Source of the DNA: Cognatiluteimonas weifangensis
GTDB taxonomy: Bacteria; Pseudomonadota; Gammaproteobacteria; Xanthomonadales; Xanthomonadaceae
NCBI RefSeq assembly: GCF_003416885.1
Contig: NZ_QVPD01000006.1
Coordinates: 62,001 to 126,000 of the forward strand
DNA: 64,000 nt
Direction: 5' to 3'
In this document: piece by piece, positions 1-8,287 of the stretch
Layout of the letters: each line of letters opens with the position of its first letter
Position numbering within the stretch: position 1 is the first letter of the stretch
The notes under the pieces: generated by a model
Databases searched by the model: none
Told to the model about the DNA's origin: nothing
Seen by the model: the letters and a program-made list of their open reading frames with translations, nothing else
Program-made: the position numbers and the translations under genes

Positions 1-434
1 CCGTGGTCTCCGCCGTGCGCCGCATCCGCAGCGAACTCGGCGTCTCCCCGGCGAAACAGGTGTCGCTGCTGCTGCGCGGCGGCACCGCCGACGATGCCGC
101 GCGTGCTGCCCGCCACGCCGCGCAGCTGCGCTTCCTGTGCCGGCTCGAGCGCATCGAAACCATCGGCGGCGAACCCCCGGCGGCCGCGCCGGCCGTGGTC
201 GGCGAGCTGCAATTGTTCGTGCCGCTGGAGGGGCTGGTCGACCTCGGTGCCGAGCGCGTGCGCCTGGACCGGGAGATCGCCAAGGTCGCGGCCGAGAAGG
301 ACAAGAGCGCGGCCAAGCTGGCGAAGTTCGGCGCCAACGTGCCGGCCGCGGTGGTCGAGCAGGAACGCGGGCGCCTCGCGGACTGGAGCGCCAAGCTGGA
401 TGCGCTGCAGGCGCAGCGCGCACGCCTGGGCTGA
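1..434 (+). CDS. valS: Valyl-tRNA synthetase, C-terminal end (partial)
   Basis: Only the last ~143 codons are present; the gene begins before the window. Class I valyl-tRNA synthetases charge tRNA-Val in the cytoplasm and end in an antiparallel coiled-coil arm that contacts the tRNA. The visible tail matches that arm: an LEGLVDLGAERVRLDREI segment, then a Lys/Ala-rich helix (AAEKDKSAAKLAKFGANVPA) and a second helix ending ALQAQRARLG. No start can be judged. It is followed after 55 bases by an unrelated amidohydrolase. The family call is firm because the terminal arm is characteristic; nothing can be said about the catalytic domain. Confidence 0.9.
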   Translation, partial: VVSAVRRIRSELGVSPAKQVSLLLRGGTADDAARAARHAAQLRFLCRLERIETIGGEPPAAAPAVVGELQLFVPLEGLVDLGAERVRLDREIAKVAAEKDKSAAKLAKFGANVPAAVVEQERGRLADWSAKLDALQAQRARLG

Positions 435-489
435 CCGTTTCCGCCGATCGAATGCGTAGTCTCCCGTGATCGCCAAGGGGAGTCGCGCC

Positions 490-2088
490 ATGCGTCGGTT
501 GTTCGCCTCGTTCCTGCTGTTCGCCTCCGCGCAAGCGGCGTGCGTCGATCTGGTCCTGCACAACGGCAAGCTGTGGACCGGCGACGAGGCGCAGCCCGTG
601 GCCAGCGCCATCGCGATCGACGACGGCCGCATCGTCGCGGTCGGCGACGACGCCCGGATCCTGCAGCTCGCCGGCGCCGATACCCGGCGCATCGACCTGC
701 AGGGCCGCCGCGTGGTCCCCGGCATCAACGACGCGCATACGCATGTCACCGTCGGCCTGGCTTCGCTCGACCTGAAGGTGGACCGCGCCGGCGGCAGCGC
801 CGCGGTGCGGGCGGCCCTTGCCGCGCAACCCCGGGACGGCGATCGCTGGCTCACCGCCGACATCGGCATGGACGTGCTGGCCGATCCGGCGATGCGCCGG
901 CGCCAACTCGATGCGCTGCACCCCACTCGTCCGGTGCTGCTCACCGGCTGGACCGGCCACGGCGCACTGCTGAACAGCGCCGCGCTGCAGGCCCTGGGCC
1001 TGTCGCCGGCGCGGGTGCCGCCGGGCGGCTGGCTCGGCCGCGACGCCGCCGGCGATGCCGACGGCCGGGTCTACGAATACGCGCAATGGTCGCCGCGCAC
1101 GCAGCTCCCGCCGCGCCCGCAACGGCTGCGCCAGGTGATTGCCGACGAGACCGCCATGCTGCTCAAGCTGGGCGTCACCAGCATCCAGAACATGGCGATC
1201 GGCACCTCGATCCCGGACTTCATCGCCGCCTGGCGCGACAGCGGCACGCCGCTGCGGGTGCGGGTGATCCGCACGCCGCTGGCGACCGCGCCCGGGCAGC
1301 CACCGGCGGACCTCGAGCTGCCGCGCGTCGACCCCGCGCACCCGGCGATCACCGTCTCCGGCACCAAGTGGATCCTCGACGGCACGCCGATGGAACACGG
1401 CGCGGCGATGCGCCACGCCTACGCCGACGGCAGCCACGGGCGATTGAATTTCAGCCAGGCGGAGATCGCGGCGTTGCTCAGCGAAATCTTCGCCCGCGGC
1501 GACCAGCCGCTGCTGCACGTCTCCGGCGACGCCACGCTTGCCGCCGTGCTCGACGCCATGCAGGCGGTCGCCGCGCCCGCGGCGTGGCAGGCGCTGCGGC
1601 CGCGGATCGAGCATGGCGAGGGCCTGGCGCCCGACCTGATGCTGCGCGCCCGCGCCTTCGGCATCGTGCTGGTGCAGAACCCCTCGCACTTCATGCTGCC
1701 CGCAGCCGAGAGCGCGTACATGCAGGCGCATGCGCTGCAACCGCTGGCCGCGGTCGCGGCCGCCGGCATCCCGCTGGCGCTGGGCAGCGATGGCCCGCCC
1801 AGTCCGTGGCTCAACATGCTGTTCGCCAGCCATCCGGTCTCGCGTCCGGACCAGACGCTCAGCCGCGAACAGGTCCTGCGCGCCTACACCGCGGGCAGCG
1901 CGTTCGCGGAATTCGCGGAAGGCCACAAGGGCCGGCTCGCGCCCGGCTATGCCGCGGACCTCGCGGTGCTGTCGCAGGACGTGCTCGACCCGTCGCTGCC
2001 GGCCGACGCCCTGCCCGCCACCACCAGCCTGCTGACCCTGGTCGCCGGCGCAGTGGCCTGGCGCGACCCGGGCTTCGCGACCGATTAG
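490..2088 (+). CDS. Exported amidohydrolase family protein (YtcJ-like)
   Basis: A 532-residue metal-dependent hydrolase of the amidohydrolase-3/YtcJ group, a TIM-barrel family acting on amide or imide bonds; the substrate is unknown. The start at 490 is preferred over GTG 466 because AAGGGG lies 9 bases upstream and the protein then opens with a signal peptide (MRRLFASFLLFASAQA) with a type I cleavage site, so it is probably periplasmic. Visible landmarks are the small N-terminal beta domain (VDLVLHNGKLWTG), the metal-binding NDAHTHV at about residue 85, and GSDGPPSPW near residue 435. It ends 9 bases from the convergent rimI. The family call is good; the reaction is not predictable. Confidence 0.85.
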   Translation: MRRLFASFLLFASAQAACVDLVLHNGKLWTGDEAQPVASAIAIDDGRIVAVGDDARILQLAGADTRRIDLQGRRVVPGINDAHTHVTVGLASLDLKVDRAGGSAAVRAALAAQPRDGDRWLTADIGMDVLADPAMRRRQLDALHPTRPVLLTGWTGHGALLNSAALQALGLSPARVPPGGWLGRDAAGDADGRVYEYAQWSPRTQLPPRPQRLRQVIADETAMLLKLGVTSIQNMAIGTSIPDFIAAWRDSGTPLRVRVIRTPLATAPGQPPADLELPRVDPAHPAITVSGTKWILDGTPMEHGAAMRHAYADGSHGRLNFSQAEIAALLSEIFARGDQPLLHVSGDATLAAVLDAMQAVAAPAAWQALRPRIEHGEGLAPDLMLRARAFGIVLVQNPSHFMLPAAESAYMQAHALQPLAAVAAAGIPLALGSDGPPSPWLNMLFASHPVSRPDQTLSREQVLRAYTAGSAFAEFAEGHKGRLAPGYAADLAVLSQDVLDPSLPADALPATTSLLTLVAGAVAWRDPGFATD

Positions 2089-2097
2089 GCCCGCGCG

Positions 2098-2586
2098 TCA
2101 GGCCTCCTGGTCCAGCAGCTCCAGCGCCATGACGATCGCGTCCTCGCGCCCGCCGATGGCGGGGTAATAGCGCGGGCGGCGGCCGATCTCGTTGAAACCC
2201 TCGGCGTGGTACAGGGCGATCGCGACCGCATTGGAGGGCCGCACCTCCAGGAACACGCGCTGCGCGCCGTGCGCGCGCGCCAGCTGCAGCAGCGCGCGCA
2301 GCAGGCGGCGGCCGTGGCCTTCGCCCTGCACTTCCGGGGCGACGCAGACGTTGAGCACGTGCGCCTCGTCGGCGGCGATGCTGAGCACCGCGTAGCCGAT
2401 CAGTTCGCCGTCGCGCTGCAGCACCCAGGCCGGATACCCCGCATGCAGGCAGTCGCGGAAGATGCCGCGGGTCCACGGGAACGGATACGCGCGCTGCTCC
2501 ACCGCCAGCACCGCGTCCAGGTCGTCCTCGCGCATCGGCCGCAGCGTGGCCGGAACGGAGGCGGCATCGGCGGCGAGCGCGTTCAT
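2098..2586 (-). CDS. rimI: Ribosomal-protein-alanine N-acetyltransferase RimI
   Basis: A GNAT-fold acetyltransferase of 162 residues that in E. coli acetylates the N-terminal Ala of ribosomal protein S18. The acetyl-CoA-binding segment VQGEGHGRRLL, the preceding strand HVLNVCVAP, and the RimI-typical YPFPWT, VFLEVRPSNAVAIALYHAEGF and GRRPRYY segments are all present. The start MNALAADAAS at 2586 is the first Met in frame with the domain and lies 10 bases after the stop of the upstream small gene. Transcription appears to be pssA, psi-like gene, rimI. In Enterobacteria holD precedes rimI, which bears on the identity of that upstream gene. Confidence 0.9.
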   Translation of the reverse strand: MNALAADAASVPATLRPMREDDLDAVLAVEQRAYPFPWTRGIFRDCLHAGYPAWVLQRDGELIGYAVLSIAADEAHVLNVCVAPEVQGEGHGRRLLRALLQLARAHGAQRVFLEVRPSNAVAIALYHAEGFNEIGRRPRYYPAIGGREDAIVMALELLDQEA

Positions 2587-2596
2587 GCCGCCGTGC

Positions 2597-2845
2597 CTAG
2601 GCGCGCGTCCGCCGCAGGTGCCGCAACTGCGGCCACAGCGCGCGCTTGGCCCCGGCATCGCCGCGCAACGCCGCCGGCGCCGGCCAGCCGCGCGCCAGCT
2701 GCGCCGCATCGTCCGCAGCGCGGTCGCGGCCGGCGGCGCGCAGCAGCGCGTCCAGCAGCGGATCGTCGGGCAGCGCCGGGTCCGGCACCACGTAGGGCGT
2801 GTGGCCGAGGGCCTGCAACAGTTCGCGCTGGAACGGGTCCCACAT
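2597..2845 (-). CDS. Small protein upstream of rimI; candidate divergent DNA polymerase III psi subunit
   Basis: An 82-residue soluble, Ala/Leu/Arg-rich protein. Its start at 2845 is 5 bases after the pssA stop and its end 10 bases before rimI, so it sits in a tight three-gene unit. The N-terminus (MWDPFQRELLQALGHTPYVV) and the following DPLLDALLRAAGRD helix recall the short N-terminal region and body of E. coli psi (HolD), and holD-rimI is a classic enterobacterial operon. Similarity is too weak to claim by eye. The call therefore rests on synteny, size and a W/L/G pattern. If it is not HolD, it is an uncharacterised xanthomonad small protein. Confidence 0.6.
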   Translation of the reverse strand: MWDPFQRELLQALGHTPYVVPDPALPDDPLLDALLRAAGRDRAADDAAQLARGWPAPAALRGDAGAKRALWPQLRHLRRTRA

Positions 2846-2850
2846 CGGCC

Positions 2851-3624
2851 TCACCCCGCCTTGGACCGACGCCGCCGCAGCCACAGTGCCGGCCCGGACA
2901 GCGCATACAGCACGCTGGCCGCGAGCAGCACCCGTGGCGGGTCCAGCACCAGCGCGATCAGCACCACCAGCGCGATCACGATCGCGACGAACGGCACCCG
3001 CTCGGCCCGCGGCCCGTGGCCGCCGCCCTTGAAGCTGGGATAGCGGATGCGGCTGACCATCAGCAGCGCCGCGACCACGGTCACGGCGATCGCGACGTAG
3101 CGCAGGTCGCGGCCCTGCAGCTGCAGGTCGTGGCAGGTCCACACGAAACTCGCCAGCAACCCGGCCGCGGCCGGGCTGGCCAGGCCGATGAACCAGCGCT
3201 TGTCGACCTGCGCCACCTGCGCGTTGAAGCGCGCCAGGCGCAGCGCGGCGCAGGCCGCGTACAGGAACGCCGCCAGCCAGCCGAGCCTGCCCGCGGTGAC
3301 GCCGTCGAGCTTCATCCAGACCAGCGCCCAGTAATACAGCACCAGCGCCGGCGCCATGCCGAAACTGACCAGGTCGGCGAGCGAGTCGTACTGCACGCCG
3401 AACTCGCTCTGGGTATTGGTCAGGCGCGCGACGCGGCCGTCGATGCCGTCCAGGACCGCGGCGATGAAGATCGCCACGCAGGCCGCCCCGAAACGCCCCT
3501 GCGAGGCGGCGATGATGGCGAAGAAGCCCGCGAACAGCCCGCCCGTGGTGAACAGGTTCGGCAGCAGATAGATGCCGCGGCCGCGCGGGCGCGGCGGGCC
3601 GGGGCTGTCGACGGGCTCGTCCAT
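2851..3624 (-). CDS. pssA: CDP-diacylglycerol--serine O-phosphatidyltransferase
   Basis: An integral membrane enzyme of 257 residues that makes phosphatidylserine from CDP-diacylglycerol and serine, the first step toward phosphatidylethanolamine. The CDP-alcohol phosphotransferase signature DGxxARx8Gx3Dx3D is exact (DGRVARLTNTQSEFGVQYDS, continuing to LAD) at about residues 60-83. Several hydrophobic segments follow, ending in a basic tail (LRRRRSKAG). The N-terminal LPNLFTTGG is typical of the type II (Bacillus-like) PssA group. It is the promoter-proximal gene of a minus-strand unit with the psi-like gene and rimI, and it diverges from a DUF4124 gene. Confidence 0.93.
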   Translation of the reverse strand: MDEPVDSPGPPRPRGRGIYLLPNLFTTGGLFAGFFAIIAASQGRFGAACVAIFIAAVLDGIDGRVARLTNTQSEFGVQYDSLADLVSFGMAPALVLYYWALVWMKLDGVTAGRLGWLAAFLYAACAALRLARFNAQVAQVDKRWFIGLASPAAAGLLASFVWTCHDLQLQGRDLRYVAIAVTVVAALLMVSRIRYPSFKGGGHGPRAERVPFVAIVIALVVLIALVLDPPRVLLAASVLYALSGPALWLRRRRSKAG

Positions 3625-3699
3625 GGCGCGAGTTTAGCGGGCTTGCGCCGCCTGCGGCGCGGTGCTGCAATCGCCGCACGCCGTCGCGAGGAGTCCGCC

Positions 3700-4122
3700 A
3701 TGATCGTCCGCCTGCCGACGCTCGCCTGCCTGCTGGTGGCCGGCACCGCCCTGGCCCAGTCCGGCGGGCTCTACCAGTGGAAGGACGCCCGCGGCGTCAC
3801 CCATTATTCCGACGCGCCGCCATCCAGCGGCCAATATCAGGCGCGCCGGATCGTGCAGCACGACGCCCCGCCGGCGCCCGCCGCGTCCGCCGCATCTGCC
3901 GCGGACAAGCCGGCCACCACCACCCAGGCCGATGCCAACTGCAGCCTGGCCCGCAGCAACCTGGAAAAACTCCAGGCCGGCGGCGCCATCGGCCTGGATG
4001 CCGACGGCGACGGCCAGCCCGACGCCCCGCTGAGCGAGGAGGCGCGCGACCAGCAGTTGCGCCTGGCCGAGGCCAACATCCGGGCGTTCTGCGCGCCGCA
4101 GGCCGCCCGCGCCACGCCGTGA
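3700..4122 (+). CDS. DUF4124 domain-containing exported protein
   Basis: A 140-residue protein with a clear signal peptide (MIVRLPTLACLLVAGTALA) followed at once by the DUF4124 core GGLYQWKDARGVTHYSDAPP. A Pro/Ala-rich linker and a C-terminal part with two Cys (NCSLARSNLEKL and AFCAPQ), which could form a periplasmic disulfide, complete it. The start at 3700 has GCGAGGAG upstream with good spacing. The function of DUF4124 is unknown. The next gene, a second DUF4124 protein, starts on a GTG that overlaps this stop codon, so the two are probably translationally coupled. Confidence 0.85.
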   Translation: MIVRLPTLACLLVAGTALAQSGGLYQWKDARGVTHYSDAPPSSGQYQARRIVQHDAPPAPAASAASAADKPATTTQADANCSLARSNLEKLQAGGAIGLDADGDGQPDAPLSEEARDQQLRLAEANIRAFCAPQAARATP

Positions 4123-4412
4123 GGGCGGGCTGGGCCGTCGTCGCCGGACTCGCGCTGGGCATCGGCCTGGCGTGGTGGCTGGCGCGCGATACCCCGCAAC
4201 AGGCGCAGGCCAAGCGCGAGCGCGCCGCCCAGGCCGCCGCCGCCAACGCCGAGGACGCGCGCCCGGCGCTGTATCGCTGGCGCGACGCCGCCGGCGTGCT
4301 GCAGATCACCGAGCAGCCGCCGCAGGGCAAGGACGCCGGGCGCAAGTACGAGCGCATCGACCCGCAACCGCGCCCGGGCATCGAAGTCCACGGCGACCGC
4401 GACGCGCGGTAA
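4119..4412 (+). CDS. Membrane-anchored DUF4124 protein, translationally coupled
   Basis: A 97-residue protein beginning at a GTG (4119-4121) that overlaps the upstream stop TGA. Residues ~5-20 form one hydrophobic segment ([18 protein letters not shown]) without an obvious cleavage site, so it is likely a signal anchor. A charged Ala/Gln/Lys-rich spacer leads to the DUF4124 motif [19 protein letters not shown] and a [12 protein letters not shown] tail. The motif is the same as in the preceding gene, so the pair probably arose by duplication with different membrane attachment. Its role is unknown. A downstream start is possible, but the GTG overlap and anchor favour this one. Confidence 0.75.
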   Translation: MRAGWAVVAGLALGIGLAWWLARDTPQQAQAKRERAAQAAAANAEDARPALYRWRDAAGVLQITEQPPQGKDAGRKYERIDPQPRPGIEVHGDRDAR

Positions 4413-4527
4413 GCGGGCGGGTCCGCGCGCCGCGGCCGGCGTCGCAGTGACGTCGCCACCGCAGCCGCCGGCATCGCGATGCGGATCTGCGGCAAAATGG
4501 CCGCTTCCCCGTCCCGAAAGCCTCCCG

Positions 4528-6252
4528 ATGCGCCTGTCGCAGTTCCATCTCCGCACCGTCAAGGAAACCCCCGCCGACGCCGAGATCGTCAGCCATCAGC
4601 TGATGCTCAAGGCCGGCATGCTGCGCAAGCTCGCCGCCGGGCTCTACACCTGGTCGCCGCTGGGCCTGCGCGTGCTGCGCAAGGTCGAGGCGGTGGTGCG
4701 CGAGGAGATGGACCGCGCCGGCGCGATCGAGCTGCTGATGCCCACGATCCAGCCGCAGGAGCTGTGGGAGGAAACCGGACGCTGGCAGAAATTCGGCGGC
4801 CAGTTGCTGAAGATCCGCGATCGCAAGGAAGCCGGCTACTGCTACGGCCCCACCGCCGAGGAAGTGATCACCGACTTCGCCCGCCACGAACTGGCCAGCT
4901 ACAAGCAGCTGCCGGTCAACTTCTACAACATCCAGAGCAAGTTCCGCGACGAGATCCGGCCGCGCTTCGGGGTGATGCGCGCGCGCGAGTTCCTGATGAA
5001 GGACGCTTATTCCTTCCACCTGGACGAGGCCTCGCTCGCCGCCGAGTACCGGAACATGTACGCCACCTACGGCCGCATCTTCACCCGGCTGGGACTGAAG
5101 TTCCGCGCGGTCGCCGCCGACACCGGCGCGATCGGCGGCAGCGCCTCGCACGAGTTCCACGTGCTGGCGGACTCGGGCGAGGACGCGATCGCCTACGCGG
5201 TCGACGCGCAGGGCGCCGACGCCTCCGACTACGCGGCCAACGTGGAACTGGCCGAGGCGCTGGCGCCGGGCGCGCGTCCGGGCGCGACCGAGGCCATGCG
5301 CAAGGTCGCCACGCCCGTGCAGAAGACCTGCGAGGACGTCGCCGCGCTGCTCGGCATCGCGCTCGCGCGCACGGTCAAGTCGGTGGCATTGATGGGCGAT
5401 GCCGACACCGGCTTCGTGCTGGCGCTGGTGCGCGGCGACCACATGGTCAACGAGATCAAGCTGGCCAAGCTGCCGGGCCTGGGCGAATACCGCCTCGCCA
5501 CCGAGGCCGAAATCCTCGAGCACCTGGGCAGCGAGCCCGGCTTTCTCGGGCCGCTGGCGCCGAGGCGGCCGATCACCGTCATCGCCGACCGCAGCGTCGC
5601 CGCGCTCGCCGACTTCGTGGTCGGCGCCAACGAACCGGGCTTCCACCTGGCCGGGGTCAACTGGGGCCGCGACCTGCCCGAGCCGGCGCTCGTCGCCGAC
5701 ATCCGCAACGTGGTCGAAGGCGATCCGTCGCCCGACGGCAAGGGCCGGCTCGCACTGGCGCGCGGCATCGAGGTCGGCCACGTGTTCGCGCTCGGCGACA
5801 AGTATTCCAGGGCGATGGACTGCACCGTGCTCGACGCCGACGGCCGCGCCGTGCATCCGCTGATGGGCTGCTACGGCATCGGCGTCTCGCGCATCGTCGC
5901 CGCGGCGATCGAGCAGAACCACGACGCCGCCGGCATCCTCTGGCCGGCGGCGATGGCGCCGTGGCAGGTGGCGGTGTGCGTGATCAACCCCAAGGCCGAC
6001 GCCGCCGTCGCCGCGGCCGCCGAGGCGCTGTATCGCGAACTGCAGGCCGCCGGCATCGACACCGTGCTCGACGACCGCGGCCTGCGCCCGGGGGCGATGT
6101 TCGCCGACATCGAACTGATCGGCATTCCGCACCGGGTGGTGGTGTCCGCCCGCGGCCTGGACGCGGGAACGTTCGAATATCGCGCGCGCGGTGCGGGCGA
6201 CGCGGAGAATCTCGACCGCGCCGGGCTGCTGGCGCGGTTGTCCAGCGGCTGA
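4528..6252 (+). CDS. proS: Prolyl-tRNA synthetase with YbaK-type editing insertion
   Basis: A class II synthetase of 574 residues that charges tRNA-Pro; the length matches the bacterial type with an inserted editing domain. The N-terminal catalytic core starts [19 protein letters not shown] and holds motif 2 ([18 protein letters not shown]). The insertion at about residues 225-400 has YbaK-like features ([25 protein letters not shown]), which would clear mischarged Ala-tRNA-Pro. Motif 3 ([15 protein letters not shown]) and the anticodon-binding domain follow. The start at 4528 is where family homology begins. The gene stands alone, with an H-NS-like gene 148 bases downstream. Confidence 0.97.
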   Translation: MRLSQFHLRTVKETPADAEIVSHQLMLKAGMLRKLAAGLYTWSPLGLRVLRKVEAVVREEMDRAGAIELLMPTIQPQELWEETGRWQKFGGQLLKIRDRKEAGYCYGPTAEEVITDFARHELASYKQLPVNFYNIQSKFRDEIRPRFGVMRAREFLMKDAYSFHLDEASLAAEYRNMYATYGRIFTRLGLKFRAVAADTGAIGGSASHEFHVLADSGEDAIAYAVDAQGADASDYAANVELAEALAPGARPGATEAMRKVATPVQKTCEDVAALLGIALARTVKSVALMGDADTGFVLALVRGDHMVNEIKLAKLPGLGEYRLATEAEILEHLGSEPGFLGPLAPRRPITVIADRSVAALADFVVGANEPGFHLAGVNWGRDLPEPALVADIRNVVEGDPSPDGKGRLALARGIEVGHVFALGDKYSRAMDCTVLDADGRAVHPLMGCYGIGVSRIVAAAIEQNHDAAGILWPAAMAPWQVAVCVINPKADAAVAAAAEALYRELQAAGIDTVLDDRGLRPGAMFADIELIGIPHRVVVSARGLDAGTFEYRARGAGDAENLDRAGLLARLSSG

Positions 6253-6312
6253 AAATATCCCGGCGATATTCTCCGGATCCGTGCGCCAGATTATCCGCGC
6301 GCGCGCACCGGC

Positions 6313-6341
6313 TTGGACCGGCCCGCCATCGCGATTATGAT
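6313..6341 (+). promoter_or_regulatory. Sigma-70 promoter of the H-NS-like gene
   Basis: A TTGGAC -35 box (6313-6318) and a TATGAT -10 box (6336-6341) are separated by exactly 17 bases. Each is one mismatch from consensus. Transcription would start near 6348, giving a leader of about 53 bases before the ATG at 6401. This is one of the best promoter matches in the window. Confidence 0.7.
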
Positions 6342-6400
6342 CGGACCCTCGTTGCGCGCGGTTTGCCGCGCGCCGATCCCCCATCGAACCCGGAGTCAAC

Positions 6401-6760
6401 ATGGCCATCGATCTCAATCGCCTGTCCACCAAGGAACTCGACGCGCTGATCAACCAGGCGAAAAAGCGCAAGGCCACGCTGGGCAAGCGCAAGCCCGCCG
6501 CCAGCGTGCGCAAGAAACTCGCCGCCCTGGCCAAGGCCGAGGGGTACACGATCGCCGAACTGTTCGGCGCTGCCGGCACCGCGCCGAAAGCACGCAAGGC
6601 CGCCGCGCCCCGCAAGGCCCGCAAGCTCGGCAAGGTGGCGCCGAAATACCGCAACCCCGCCAACGCCAAGGAAACCTGGACCGGCCGCGGCAAGCAGCCG
6701 CGCTGGCTGGCAGCGGAAACCGCCAAGGGCCGCAAGCTCGAGGACTTCCTGATCGCGTAA
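6401..6760 (+). CDS. H-NS family histone-like nucleoid protein
   Basis: A 119-residue DNA-binding protein. The N-terminus (MAIDLNRLSTKELDALINQA) is the short helical oligomerisation region. The middle is a Lys/Ala/Arg-rich linker (KARKAAAPRKARKLGK). The C-terminus carries the H-NS DNA-binding signature KETWTGRGKQPRWLA, the TWxGRGxxPxW motif of the H-NS/BpH3/XvrA group, ending in KGRKLEDFLIA. Such proteins coat AT-rich DNA and silence acquired genes. Here the AT-rich LPS island in the same window would be a natural target, although that is only a suggestion. A strong promoter precedes it. Confidence 0.92.
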   Translation: MAIDLNRLSTKELDALINQAKKRKATLGKRKPAASVRKKLAALAKAEGYTIAELFGAAGTAPKARKAAAPRKARKLGKVAPKYRNPANAKETWTGRGKQPRWLAAETAKGRKLEDFLIA

Positions 6761-6780
6761 TCCAGGGCATCCATGGCTTT

Positions 6781-6810
6781 CCTTCTCCCCGCGCATTTGC
6801 GGGGAGAAGG
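6781..6810. repeat. Perfect 12-bp inverted repeat downstream of the H-NS-like gene
   Basis: CCTTCTCCCCGC (6781-6792) and GCGGGGAGAAGG (6799-6810) pair perfectly around the loop GCATTT. It lies between convergent genes, so it may help end transcription, but no U-run follows. The trailing GTGCCGAAGGCGGAGGGG resembles the dispersed palindromic repeats I recall from many xanthomonad genomes. The family assignment is from memory. Confidence 0.6.
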
Positions 6811-6905
6811 TGCCGAAGGCGGAGGGGGGTTCCTTTACCCCGGTATTGTCGAATGCATCGCGTCCGTTGCGCGGGCGCAAGCCGGTGCGACGCACGGACC
6901 CGGCA

Positions 6906-8180
6906 TCACAGGTTCCGCCGCGTCGGCAGCAGCAGGTTGCCGAACAGCAGCCCCGCAATCAGCGCCAGCAGGATATTGAGGACCGCCAGCGCGGCGCTTT
7001 GCCCGAGCGCCGCGTCCTGCTGCTGCACCAGGGTCATCACCCCGCGCAGGCTGGCGCTGCCGGGCACCAGCATCAGGATCCCCGGCACCCGCACCAGCGC
7101 GCCGGGACGCCGCACCCAGCGCGCGTAGCCGTTGCCGGCCGCGGTCAGCAGCAACGCCGACAGGAAAATCCCGACCGGGCTGCCCCAGGCCGCGTCGCCC
7201 AGGCGCGAGACCAGATACCCGGCGACCGCCGCCAGCATCACCAGCGGATAATCGCGGCGCGCACTGCGGAACAGCAGCGCGAACGAGAATGCCGCGACCA
7301 CCAGCGCGCCCCACTCCACCGCGTCCGGCTGCGGCCGCCACGCCCGCACCTGCGGCTCCAGCCCGGCCAGATGCGCCAGCGCCAGCGCGATCGCGCTGCC
7401 CACGGTCAGCTGCATCACCGTTGCCAGCGCGCCGGCGAAACGCGCGGTGCCCGAGACCAGGTGCTGGCTGGTGAGCTCGTTGACCGCATTGGTCAGGCTC
7501 ATGCCCGGGACCAGCACGATCAGCGCGGCGATGATCACGGTATTGAGGTTGAGCGGGGCCAGCCACGTCGCCACCAGGATCGCGACGAAACCCGCGATCA
7601 GCGCCGACAGCGCTTCCCCGGCCTCGCGCAGCTGCGGCCGGCCGCGCGCCAGCAGCCAGAACAGGCCGATCAGCACGCCGGCACTGCCCGCGGTGGCGAT
7701 GTCCAGCCACGGCAGCCGCAGCAGCCCGGCGATCGCCGCCGCCGCCAGGCCGAAGCCGAACACCTGCGCGGCGTCGCCGCGCCGGGTCGGCGGGCGTTCC
7801 AGCGCGCGCAGCGCGGCGTGGCCGGCGCCGATGTCCAGACGTCCGGCCATCACTTCCTCGGCGATGCGGTCGACCTCGCACAGCTTGGCCAGGTCGGTGT
7901 CGCCCGGCGGCATGCGGATCACGCGGGTGATGTCGCTCAGCCCCGGCGGCCGTCCGGGATCGCTGAAGGTCAGGATCAGCCCGGTGGGGTTGGACATCGG
8001 CTCGCATTCCAGCCGCAGCGCCGAGGCCACCGCGTTGAGCGCGCCTTCCAGCCGCTGCGCGGTGGTGCCGTAGGCGTGCAGGTGCCCGGCCAGCTCGACC
8101 ACGAACGCGACCCGCGCGGCATAGTCGCCCCCGAGGGGGGATGGGGCTGCGGGCACGACTGGCACGGGCGATCGGGACAT
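6906..8180 (-). CDS. ThrE-type threonine/serine exporter, fused DUF1212-DUF3815
   Basis: A membrane protein of 424 residues. The cytoplasmic N-terminal half (DUF1212) contains VVELAGHLHAYGTTAQRLE and LTFSDPGR. About ten hydrophobic segments follow, with the exporter signature LVPGMSLTNAVNELTSQHL near residue 245 and MLVPGSASLRGVMTL in the C-terminal half (DUF3815). ThrE of Corynebacterium exports Thr and Ser and has this fused layout; E. coli splits the halves. The start at 8180 (MSRSPVPVVP) is chosen over possible upstream GTGs because the domain begins shortly after. It diverges from the MCE transport operon. The true substrate is unproven. Confidence 0.85.
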   Translation of the reverse strand: MSRSPVPVVPAAPSPLGGDYAARVAFVVELAGHLHAYGTTAQRLEGALNAVASALRLECEPMSNPTGLILTFSDPGRPPGLSDITRVIRMPPGDTDLAKLCEVDRIAEEVMAGRLDIGAGHAALRALERPPTRRGDAAQVFGFGLAAAAIAGLLRLPWLDIATAGSAGVLIGLFWLLARGRPQLREAGEALSALIAGFVAILVATWLAPLNLNTVIIAALIVLVPGMSLTNAVNELTSQHLVSGTARFAGALATVMQLTVGSAIALALAHLAGLEPQVRAWRPQPDAVEWGALVVAAFSFALLFRSARRDYPLVMLAAVAGYLVSRLGDAAWGSPVGIFLSALLLTAAGNGYARWVRRPGALVRVPGILMLVPGSASLRGVMTLVQQQDAALGQSAALAVLNILLALIAGLLFGNLLLPTRRNL

Positions 8181-8287
8181 GGCCGAAGCATCGCATGCGC
8201 CGCGCGCCGTGCGCACCCGCGGCGGCGGCGCGGCACGGCGCGAATCTGTATCCTCGTGCCCGCAGCAGGGACCGGACTGCCGATCGC

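Noticed and set aside
2206..3699. Plus-strand extension upstream of the DUF4124 gene
   Set aside because: It runs opposite rimI, the psi-like gene and pssA. The real start at 3700 has a ribosome-binding site and a signal peptide.
4306..6774. 822-codon minus-strand open frame opposite proS
   Set aside because: It is a shadow of a GC-rich gene: proS on the other strand has full family motifs, and this frame has none.
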